From Monarcha castaneiventris obscurior (Eukaryota > Chordata > Aves > Passeriformes > Monarchidae), in assembly GCA_026261815.1 (NCBI GenBank), contig JAMPIT010000575.1, forward strand, positions 38,417,501-38,481,500: a DNA stretch of 64,000 nt. Reading direction: 5' to 3'. The translations under genes and the position numbers were made by a program. Shown here one piece after another: positions 49,701 through 61,700 of the stretch (position 1 is its first letter; each line of letters opens with the position of its first letter). Below the pieces are notes generated by a model. That model made no database searches and had not been told where the DNA came from. It saw only the letters and a list, made by a program, of their open reading frames with translations.

Positions 49701-52700
49701 TGCAGGCCGTGTCATGGAGCTCCTTCATGCCTGGGTGAGCACATTCCTACACTGCCTGTTCAACACAGGTGGTATCATATAATTTACTTCAGAATCTTAA
49801 GTACATTACACTTCAATTCTTTACTAACGCTGGTTTTAGGAAGCCAGTGCTATTATTCCCCTTTTCTGAATGCACCTCTTCAGAAGTTCCCTCAGTTTAG
49901 ATTTGAAAATGGTGAAGAGAAAAAATGCCTAAGCATTGAAATATAAAGACAATATACTTATGAACCCTCCCTACTCACCTGATGGGCAGATGATGTTTGT
50001 TTAGATAGATGGTACTGGAAAAATATAAGCACATATTGGCTATGCCACCTCACCATGAAGAACTTTAACTAAGCTGTTTGCGTTAACATTCAAGACAACA
50101 TCAAAATATTAAAACATGAGACTGTTACAAGGTTTCTAATTTATAACAAACAAAATTTGTGACCGATGTTCCTTAAAATTTTAAGTTAATCCATTGAAAA
50201 GCTTTTAAAAGAAAATGGGAAGCCCCCTTGGCACAAGTTTCTCGGACAAATGCTTATCTACAACTGATAATCACTGACCATCTCTGCTACAGTTCAAATA
50301 ATGTAAAGCATGCTGATGCTGTTGTCCCAGCTCTGCCAGGGCAGGGAGAGTCCTCCTGGACATCCAAAAGCAATATCCTCCTTCTTGAAGAGAAGCAGCT
50401 TTTTTTGCCATCTTTCTTTGGTTGATGACTCAAACAGAGAGAATGTGCCTGATGAAAAATAAAATCTCCCTGACTAACACGCTTTACCTCTAGCCTAAAG
50501 GTACAATTTCCAAGAGCAAGCGCCTTGCTGTCTAAGGCAGCAGTTCAAGCCTCTTTTGATTAGTTGACTCGTAAGCATTTTTCAGAAGGAGGTGGCACCC
50601 ACACCATACCTCTGAGTTTACTGAAGTAAGTCTTCTTCCAGTCTCCTTGAAGGAAGTCCAGAAAAACCTTATAGGTGCTAGGGCCACAGATGGAAAACCA
50701 CAGGTGAGTCCTTTTGATTTTTCACCTGATAGGAAATCCTAAAATGGTTACCAATTAGAACAAATTATTTTTCCAAGGAGTCCTGTTTGCAAAGGCAGGA
50801 GACTGTTTTACAATGAGCAGGGAGCTGACACACTGTTTTACATTTGATTAGTCTGGGAAAGTCTGGGCAAGAGACAGACAGGGGAAAGGCTTCATCTCAG
50901 TAGCAGATTCGCAAGCCACCGACGTGCAGGAACGACCATAAGAATACTTGCAGTCAGGCAGTTTCTTCCCCTTTCTTCTTTTTTCTTTTCTTTTTTTTTT
51001 TTTTTTAAGAACATTTTGCATCTTAAGCTACATCTTACCAATGTGAGTCATCAGTGAGATACAATCTCCAAAACACACTGACTTAATGTGGCTGAGCTGG
51101 TGGCAGCAAAGACCTAAAATACAAATGTATTTTCATGATGGAGCTTAAAAGAGATGCTGATTCTCAAAAATTAAGACTCCTAACTGTTAGAGAAGATTTA
51201 TTGCATGTAAACACAGGACTTGTCCAGAGACAGATCAGCTACTCCTGCTCCCTCCAGCCACCCAGGCCAGCAGATTGACAGAACTGCAGATTTACCTCCA
51301 GCCTCTGCTGGCAGGTGCTACCATTTTCTCAGATCACTGCCTACACTTTTACTAAGAGGGCTTTTGCTACAGTTTGGTGGCTTAATGACTCTAAAAAAAA
51401 AAGCACCAGCAAGTAATAAAGAAATAATAAACTCACTTATTTTATACCCTGCTTGAATAAAGACTTCTGTAGCTATGGAAGAGTGATTAACATGCACTGC
51501 CTAATAAGGCTCTCCATGGCCCTCCAGTTGACTTGCCCTTTTTCTTAATGAAGTCTCCAAACCCAAACTGAGACCTTTTTGTCAGAATAAGCCCAGCTCC
51601 TAAGAGACACATTCACAGCCTTTTCTTGCAACAGCCTTACCTCTATATAGACAGAGGTTAGACCATGCAACTTTTTGTCCAGCTTTTCTGGGAAACAAGA
51701 ACTGACGCCATAGACCTACCTTCTCAAACAAGACAAATTAATCATTTTGGATGGCTGGATGCTGCCTCTATGTATTCATGAGGCACAGCTTAACTCCAAG
51801 GAGTGTCCCATACCAAACAGCAACAGCACTGGATAGTCAAACTGCTTTTGCTTGTACGGCAAGTTTCTGTTGGATAAATAGGTCAACTAACTACACCTTT
51901 ATCTAACACCTTTTGCATAAGTGGCCTAAAGAGCAGGGGCATGGAGGGAGACCCTCCTTCCACCTCCACTCCTCTCTTGCTTTTCTAAGCCATGTGTGAA
52001 AGATGGTTCCAGCACACCCTCCATGGCTGCAGGCTGCTCTCCTTCCTCTCAGACTCTGTCCAGGTGGAAGAGGCACCAAGCTCCATCTCTCCTGAAGAAC
52101 TACAATGGCGGCTGCAGGCTCCTTCAACCTTTAATTACGTTAAGTTGACCTTTTCAACCAACACACCTTTCCTCCTAACTACTTGTCAAGCACCAGCACA
52201 GAAGCAAGACAAGTTTTGAATTGCTGGAATAAAAGTCACTTATTTCAAAGCAGATTCTACTTGAATGACCCCCAATGTTACCACCTCATCCAGTCTTTCC
52301 CCAGTAACGCAAAACTTAAAATACTAATGTAATTGAACAGTTTGTTTGGGTTTTCTGGAGGGAATGAGATGATGAAAATAATTTCTGAAGCATTAATATG
52401 GCATAAACTAGTTAGGAGTTTTTCTGGTTCAACCTTTCCACTGCATTTGTTTAAATGTGGTGACTGCAAAATGTAAAAATATTAAAGACGGTGGAGAAAC
52501 AAAACTGTAAAAGAGAAAAAGGGAAGAACACAAAAGGCCATGTCTGATTCTAGTGAGATGCATTAGAGCCTATCTTCTGGATTTCATAGGGAGAAGGCAA
52601 CCAATCAAAATGAACTGTTGACTAATGAACACCATGCACCTCAAGTGTTCCTGAAGTGTTTTGGTATGTCTCCTACCACTAGGGACTGGAAGTTTCCACT

Positions 52701-55700
52701 ACAGGATACTAACAGAGTCCCAATTTAGAGTTTTCTAGCCATAGTGGTCTGGAGTGAAAATGGCTGCAACTGAATTAAAGAGGACTTAAAACATGGGTGC
52801 TCAAACAACTGCCACTGCACGTAATGGGTGTTGCAATCAGCTTTTGGAGGGAACTGAAGACACCTCCTCATAGTGGGGACAGAAACGTGGTGCTTTAACT
52901 TTAAATTCTTATTTATAGAGTGTTGTTGTCACCTTATTACTAGACAACAACAGGGACAAATTGGGAACTTCAGCATGTTTCTATCTCATATACACACACC
53001 ATGTTGTGTATGACACGTGCACAACCACCTGAAGTCCAGGTGTAGTACGGGTGCTTCTCTATAAAGAGCTGCTTTAATTTTCTAACTCTAAGCCAGATAT
53101 TGCAGTCAGGCAATCGGTGCTCACTGGAATAATCACATCCTGACACCGATTTCCAGGGAGGCTCAAGGTTTGCTCTGCCTGCTGAATAGCCAGTGGGTAT
53201 TTGCATGCAGGCAACACGATGACTTTAAGACACAAAATATATTGTAGTAAAGTTCTTCCACACTGGATGAGATCCAGATGGTGTCAGGTAGAATATTTAG
53301 ACAGCATGTAGGCGCTCCATTTCTTCAGAGGTCTAATCAAATTTCTAAATGCTAGAACAAATTACTATTTCCACACCTCTAATCAGCAATGAGGGTGCTT
53401 TACTGAGAGGAATGTCAATCAACTCAGAGGGGAATATTTTTTATTTTTTTAGTTAATAGGTATAATTACTTTAAAACAGATTTAGAGCCATATGGCCAAA
53501 ACCCCTCCAGATACATTTAGACAATAATGTAACTATATGCCCTTTACCACATGCTAAAGCAGGAGATATTAAACATATTTACAAGCACGTGCTATTAAAC
53601 TAGGTTCAACACTGTTAAGATACTGTCTTATTAAACAGTTTTTAACTGCAGAATTCATACAGAGGAGAGAACATATGCTGGCTTTCAATTGTTTTGTTAG
53701 TATCAGCCAGAGCAAATCCAATACAATAATAAACTGCCCAGAGACAAATAAAAGATGATTTTGAGTAAGCATCTGTGTACTGCTCTAGAATGGTTTACAC
53801 CAAGACAGCTTGTACTCCCTCACTGTCATTAACATAACTTTGTTTTACTGAGGTTATGTGCAATTGCTCAGAAGCATGAATTTTTCATTTGAAAATGTTA
53901 AGTGAGGAGTCATTCTTGCAACCATTCCTCCTTTCTAAGGAACAATTTTAATCTATCCTATAAAGTGTCAAATGACTCTGAAAGAATTTACATTGCTCTC
54001 CAGTTTCATGACAAAACTAATTTCAAATTTATTATGCTTTAAAACAAATACACAATTACACAGTTTGATTCCAAACTGCAGAATTGAGACATGTTGACTG
54101 TATTTATTACTTTATTGCCCATTCTGAATAGATGAAAACCTGATTTTCAAGTTACCTTTTACTTTTCTTCCAAATGTGTTTTGCACTTGCAGAGATAACA
54201 GAGACCTATGACTCCAAAGAATTCTCAAGAATGCGATTCCTCCTGGCTTTCATACATGTTAACATTTGTGTATGTTAGAAGATTTAAACCACGAGCCAAA
54301 GGGTGGTCCACACACTGACCACACCATATTCCCTCGTGATAAAGACTTATTACTTCTGTTCCAGCCTACTCCCAACACACAAAGCCAGGAATACTTCATA
54401 TTCCACTCCATTATTATTTTTTACCACCTGATCCCCTGAGGATGGGGACTGCAGGTAGCCTCACTCTATTACCAAGTTCAATAGGTTGGGGGCTGAGCTC
54501 AGAATCCATTAGAAATCTATTGCTGATCTAACAAAACAAGATGCTTACCTTGAGAGTAATATGAGAGTCATTAACAGGAAGAAAAGGTGTTTAATCAGGA
54601 GGTTGCATCTGTTTATCTTACCCTAATTCCGGTAACCAGAGACATTCAGGAAAGATTTAAGATATCTTGCTAGATTAAGAGCACTGACTTCTGTCTCTTA
54701 CCCTGAGCACCATCACTTATACCCTGTTCAGCCTCTCCCTAACTTAAGTCCATGACTGTCATAAAGATTATGCCCTACAAGAAAAAAGCCCATGCTTCAA
54801 AACACCTTCCTTTCAATTTAATTAAGATGTGAGAATGAAGATATTTGAGTAAATCAATGGTTGATATGGTCGGTAACAGGAATAAAATAGTTTTTCAGCT
54901 TCATAAACACATCACATTAGCTATCACCTATACCAGTATTTCGCTCTAAGTGATAGTTACCTAATGTCTGATATGCAAGAAGCATCCTATAATAGGAATT
55001 TGAAAGTAGTGGTTAAGAGAGACATTTAAAATTAGTACCCCTTGATCATGGCCTCCCCAGTTATCAGTAACACTGGTCTGCCCAGGATGGCATACCAAGA
55101 ACTGCATAAAATATCTTGAACTATCTGTAATGTATTTCATGGACGGACTGATAGGCAAACAATCAGAAAAAAATTGTTTGTGGAGAGTATCCCTACCTCC
55201 CTGTAATGGCATTTCACAATTTGACTCATCTGCATTATGTTCCCTATAGCTTCTGCTCAAAGCACAAAGACTACCAGGCTGGGCTGCAGAGACAATAATG
55301 GGAAGGACCTCTGCATACAAACACGAACACCTGCAAAGAACAGAGAAATTAAACAGCATAAATTATTTCCAAACAGGTTTTTCTGAAGCTGATGAGGTGT
55401 AATTTCTCATTAACTGAGGTCTCCCTCCTGACAATTCAAATTTCTTTTCTACTGAAAATGCCCCATTTCCCTCCGGTCCATCCTGACCCACTTAGACAAA
55501 AAGCCAATATTCAGCCTGGCCATGCAAACTATGCTTGAGATCCCTCCTTATTCTCCAGCCCTGTAAATGGAAATCTGATAATAAAATCTCCAGACCCCAG
55601 CCCAGCCAGGGGAGAATTATACCACTGTCTTCTCTGTCTCTCAAATCTCCCTAGCCAGAGAAAAAGGTTCAAATAAAGCACTAAATGAGTATTAGCAACT

Positions 55701-58700
55701 CCCTCACCAATGTGGGAGAGAGGGAAAACCAAGGATGCTTAATGAACCATATTATTTTTTTCAGATTTCAAAACACTGCCATTTAAAGAGATGTGAGATT
55801 TGAAGCCCTAATTAAGTAATATGCATAAATTTAAAGCAAATGTTCACAGAGTCCACATCTCCAAACCACAGCCTGTGTTTTGGCTAATGCAATGCTCCAC
55901 TCCTACGAGCAGAACTAAGTCTTAGCAGAGGACAGCCTCCACAACTTGGCTAACCCAGTCCCAACACCAAACCTCAAAGTTTCTTTTGAAGAAAATCCTC
56001 CTGCCCACCTCCTTTCCTTTCTCACCTCCATTCCCTCCCTGTAATTCAGGGAAGACTGTGTTTTTGCTTTTGTTTCTTGAAATAGAATGAGTATTCCAAA
56101 TGAGCATGGCTGCTACGAGGCCACCTCTTGCAGCTTTTCATTGCAAAACAGCGTTGTTCACCAGAGGTTCATTTCACCCATGCCACTCTCATTACAGGTC
56201 TAATGAAAATTTAATAGTTCTGCCATCTCATTTTCAGCCCATAAAACTAGGAAAACACAAGGAAATTTCTTTACGGTAGTTTTAAGGCAAAAGTAGGAGA
56301 ACCCAGGAAGCCTCAAGACCAGCACACGTGCAAAGAGCAATAGCGTCCTTTGATTTCAGGACACAAAGACCATAATTACGCAGGGGATGGGAGAGCAGTC
56401 AGTTAAATGGATCAGATTCTGAAAAGATACAAAGTATTGAAACACTTGTGAGGATGGGGAAGGAGAGAAACCAGTCAGCTCTGGATTTTCACTGCATTTA
56501 TTTCACAGGAAAGAACCCTGTTCTTAGTTGTTAGTTTGTTGGGAGGTTTTTTGACAACTCTTTCAAGAAAAAGTAAGAATGAATTATGAGAGTGAGGAGC
56601 CTGTTGCTGTTGACTTTAATTGCCCTAAAAAGTTTGGTTTGTTGCTCTTGGTTTATAGCTTTACATTTTTGGATCCTAAAAAATCCCCATCTTCTCCCCC
56701 CAGCTGTGCATTCAGAATTAGTTGGAGGAGTGACCTGAGCTGGTTTCACCATGTTTCACCAGTACTCCAGGGGACAGGAAGACACAAACACTGAAGGCAG
56801 ACACAATGTTTTACACAACAGAATGTTGCTAATATTAGAACCGATGCAAACAGAGTTGACTTTTCATGACAGACTTCGCAAATCATTTTGAGAACTCCTT
56901 TAGGAAGAAACACATTGGAGATTTAAAGCCATCTAGGCAGCCCCTCACATTCCTTATGATGTGAAGAGAGATTATTATTATTAAGAGGCATCAAACTGTA
57001 GAAGACATAATTTGATTTTACAAATTAAGATTCTCTGTGACAGCCAACTAGGCTATTTCTAAAGCCAACTAGACTATTCAACTCAGAAAAAAAGATGCTG
57101 CATTGTGGAAAACCCAGGGTATTTTCCAAGCAAAGGCATAGCAACTTTGATTTGCCTGTGCTCAGAAGAGACTGAACCAGGCTAACTTCCCTCAAAATAG
57201 CTGAGATATCCTTGAAAGGCCTCTTCGTTTTTACAGTGCAGGTAACAGCATCTCCATGCATCTTCATGACTCATGGTGACACATATTTTGCCTTACATGG
57301 GCTTATGAGACCTGACATTAAACTATTTTTGGTTCACTTTTGGGCTACTTTCTTACTCACCCACACAGAACAATAATGTGAATGAAAGTGTGTCTTTTCT
57401 TTTTCTTCTTTTTTTTTTTTTTTTTGGATATGACCTCAACTCCTTGAGCCTAGGCTAGTGCTATTGTGAGCACTACATCATTTAATGATGTTCACACATT
57501 TTTCTATCTTAAAGTGAGTGCTTTTTTTGGCAACATCAGACCTAGAACAAACTCTTCCAGATCCTTGTACCTGTGGACACTTCAATTTTCCAGCTTAAAT
57601 GTATTTATGACCATATTACATTCATCTACTCTTGAGCTAATTTCTCCTCACTGGCTCTTACCATGAGATGTATTTATAGACACAGATCATATCCCCTCTC
57701 AGCCTTTGTTTCTGCTGGATTAAAAAGCAAACTTTTTTAGTTTCCTTCTGCAAAATCAGTATGCCCTTTCTCCCAGCACCCAGCTAGCCCCTCTCTGTGC
57801 CTGTTTAATTAGGGTCTATCCTTCCCAGCTTCCCTCCTCTCCAACACCACAGTCCTGCAGGGTGACAGTAAGCTGCTGGTCCTCCTGCATCGACATCCTT
57901 CTCCCTGCTCCTTCCAAGGAGCTGCTCTTATTAAAAGTGATGAGTAACAAACAGCCAAGCCTGTAACTCTCACATTTCACACCACTTTAAGGTCACTTTA
58001 AGTTGCCACTGCTCAAGGTCTCCCAGCTCTGCATGAAATGTCCCTCTCTCTCTGGACCAACATCATTTACCACTTGTATTCTCCTCTCAGCACAGCGACT
58101 TCTCCTTTCAGCATGGCCCACCAAAATTCCCATTCTCATCAGTTCTAAATCACTGTAAATAACAGTAACAGAAAAACAGACAAAGTGTGTCAGATTAAAG
58201 GTCCCTCCTGCCCAGTAACCTGTCACTGCTAGGGGACAATGGAAGACATGTAACAGCCAGGAAAGCATACAGAAACTATACTGAGAGGTGTTGCTATTTC
58301 ATATTTACAGGTGTTGTATAATTTTTCTGTTATGAATTCGCCTACATAATTTTCAAACCCAGTTAAACTTTTTGATATATAGAACATTTGATGTTACTAA
58401 ATACAAACACTTAATTTGCATTGACTTGCAGTGTCAAGTTCAACCTTTGATGTTACTTCAGATGTTTAATGACTACAGTGCAGTTTTAGTCCATTCAAAG
58501 CTTTTGGAAGAGGACACTGTAGCAGCTGTCTTATCAACAGAAGACCACCACATTAGTCTAGCATGACCTCCTTCTGGTGATATCATGTCATACATATTTT
58601 TTTTCCTATTTGCTTTAGTAACTTTTACAGGATTGAGACTTGTACTAAAGAAGGAGACTGGCATGGGAGGATGAGGAGCAAAGGATGTCCCTCATTTTTA

Positions 58701-61700
58701 TGGGTATTTCCCCTCTCACAGAACCATCCTGATTGGGAAAATCCTGGATTCCCTATGCCTTTATGCTGCACTCCAGCACAGACACTGGCTCAAGCCAGGA
58801 GGGTCAGGTAAGTTGGGGCCACTTCCACCTTGCCAGCACTAAATGTTGCTTTTAAACCACACTCCCCCATCACTCATCTTGCCACTGCCCTTCTATCTGC
58901 CTCACTGAAATCTAACACAAACCAAATATTTAATCCTGGAACCATGTTTATACTTCTTTTCTATCCTACTGACTTGTATGTACACGTAAAAGAACCTTTT
59001 ACTTCACATGCTTTGCAATTTGCAACTGAGTTTGAATAGTTGGCAAATCTTCCCTGTTCCTACATTTCCTGACATATCAGGATTTTTCCATCTCCTGAAG
59101 ACTTTTTGCTTGTTCCTAAAAGCCTTCCTGAAGCAGTTATTTGTCCAAAGAAATACTGAGCTCTTCCTATATATTCTCTTCTTTCTTGCTTGGGATATTG
59201 ATTCTGTTTAGGCAGGAGAATCTTGGATTTCCATCAGGCTCCAGGACAACACCCTGGAGCTCCCCTGCCCAGGGACTCCCCTACATGTTGCATTTTCAAA
59301 GGGGAGAGGTAGAGCTGTCCTGGTTACTGAAGTGGCAGCAACTCTCAGCCACCTCTAGGCAAGACTTGGCAACAGCACTCGTATGCCATGTTGAGCACTT
59401 TTCCCTACTGGTATGCCACAATTTTGTCACAAAGGCTGCCCATCCATCCCATGGACCAGAGCTACTCATGTTGTTTTGGTCATTCTCCCATTTATTTTAA
59501 ACTGAGTTAAAGCATTGCCTTGGTTGGCTGTTCAACAAGCTCACTGATCAAACCCAAGATAGCATCACCTATTACTAGTTGTCCTTTTCTGTTTTTCTCC
59601 TAAACCAAATCATGATGCAGTTGTCGTATCTATGACTGTCTAAGCCCTTCTGATTAGCAACAACTGTTCTGCAAGTAGATCTGGGTATCTAAAGAGTACC
59701 ATAACAATAAACCCAAATGGAAACTGTATCCTTTTAATATGAGAAACATTCTTCATAGGCAAGTACAACCCATGAATATGTAGCAAGATTTTCAGTGCTG
59801 CCCTCGTAGAACTTTCCATAATAAAACCTAACTTGATTAATCTGAAATCGGCCGAAGCATAAAGTGCTGCATCTAGCTTTTCCTGTTTCCCAGCTGAAAG
59901 AGAAACTTACCTTCACCCATGAGAATCCAAAACCTGCTAGACTGTTTCAAATTTCATTATATTCCACTGAGTTGAAAGCTTGCTTTGCCCCTTATGATTT
60001 TGACAACAGCACTAGCTAAACTGTGAGCATTCAAATGACTTCAAATAAAGACTTAAGACTGAGGAGGGCAGAAGAGATTCAACATGTTTCAAGGCCAATC
60101 ATTTTTTCCAGTATATTATCACATGAGCATTAAAAAAAACCCCAATACCGTCAAAAGAACAGATGAGGCAGCACTTATCTGAAGATTATTACTCCGAGAC
60201 TCAGGTCAAATTTGCATCTCACTTCTATCAAGCACTGTTTTTTCCCCTTGTGTTTTCGACTTGCATGCTTGCCAATGAAGTGCAAAAAGTTAAAATTTAC
60301 AGTGATTTTTATTACACCAACTTTTAAATAATGACAGATGTAGTCAGAAGCTTTGCACTTCTATTTTTATTGTCCAGCCTACAACAGAGACAGAACGATG
60401 TCCCAGTACAACCACTGAAAGCACAGAACATCTACGTTTCAAGGGGGTTTCATAGGCTGTCGCTCAATTTCTTTATTCTTCCCCAATTCTGCATGGTTGA
60501 AATGACCAGAGCCAAAGCAGAGCAGCACTAAGTTGCCTTCTCAACAGACCCAACTGTGTGCCTACGTTCATCATCATCCCTAAACTACTTTAAAATAAAA
60601 TAAAAATACAACAATAAATCAAATCCAGCAAGTTTCCTGTTACCAGAAAAGTACCATCTAACCCTGTCCCCGCCTCCTACCTCCCACTGATATTAAAGAG
60701 GTATACAAAAAAAGTCCTACCCAGCAGGATGGGAATATGGCTTCAAAAAAATTCAACAACTTAAATTTAATTTTAGATCTACAAGTGCTGCCAAGCACCA
60801 CTTTATTTGTCAACAAAACATTTTGATTATTTGGCAGAACAAAGCAAGCTCCCTCCCTGCTTTTTCTACAGACGTATTTGGCACTGGTTAATTTGTATGT
60901 CTTTAGACATATGTCAAGTCTGAAGCCGTTTCAGGCTTTAACCCTGAAGAACTTCTCTTTTTAAGTACTTGTTTTTCTTAAAGCAGGAACAGCAGCAAGC
61001 TAAAGCCAAGAAGGGATTCGGTCCTGCAACGAAATAGTTAAAAATCAGACTCTGCTGATGTGTGCTTCTCTGATCCATTACATTTCTCGCAAGCTGAGCT
61101 AAGAGCTGAGCACCAAGTATCAACTGTAATATGATCCAAGAGTTTATGGAAAAAATAACTGCACATACCAAGCATGCACATTTAATAAGATTTTGTTTCC
61201 ATTAAAATATTCAAGAAACATGATTTTTAAAATCTGCTTCTCTCTCTGACCGATTTTTAACGTTTCTCCTCCCCCTCCCCTAAATACACACCTCCTTTCC
61301 AAAAACCAAACCCTTCAAAAAAAAAAAAAAAAGGAAGAAAGAAAAAAGCAGTCCTACTGCAGGGAAGAGAGGCTTGAAAAACAACTTTGATTGGCACTTG
61401 GCCTGACCCACAGAGGAAGAAAAACAGTTTTTGGACAAAGAGCGCAAATATTTGAGCTCATTGACTTACAGGCTTTCTTAGCATTTGCAAGAACCAACCT
61501 GGAGCAAAATGTGTTGGGAGAGATTGAATTAAAATAAAACCAAAACCGGCATTGCGTTCATCTGGGGCGCTCGGAGGCTGGGCGCATTTGAACAGCTCAG
61601 CAATTTTAATTCATTTGCACTGGACAAACAAAAAGCACCTCCGCTAATGCTCCCCGTGAGGCAGATGTCGGGAGCAGGGGGTGCTCCGGGGGTCCGCAGG

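Noticed and set aside
51207..51213. FoxO-type GTAAACA in SESN3 intron 1
   Set aside because: SESN3 is a known FoxO target, but a 7-mer is expected several times by chance in 23 kb, and this one has no supporting neighbours.
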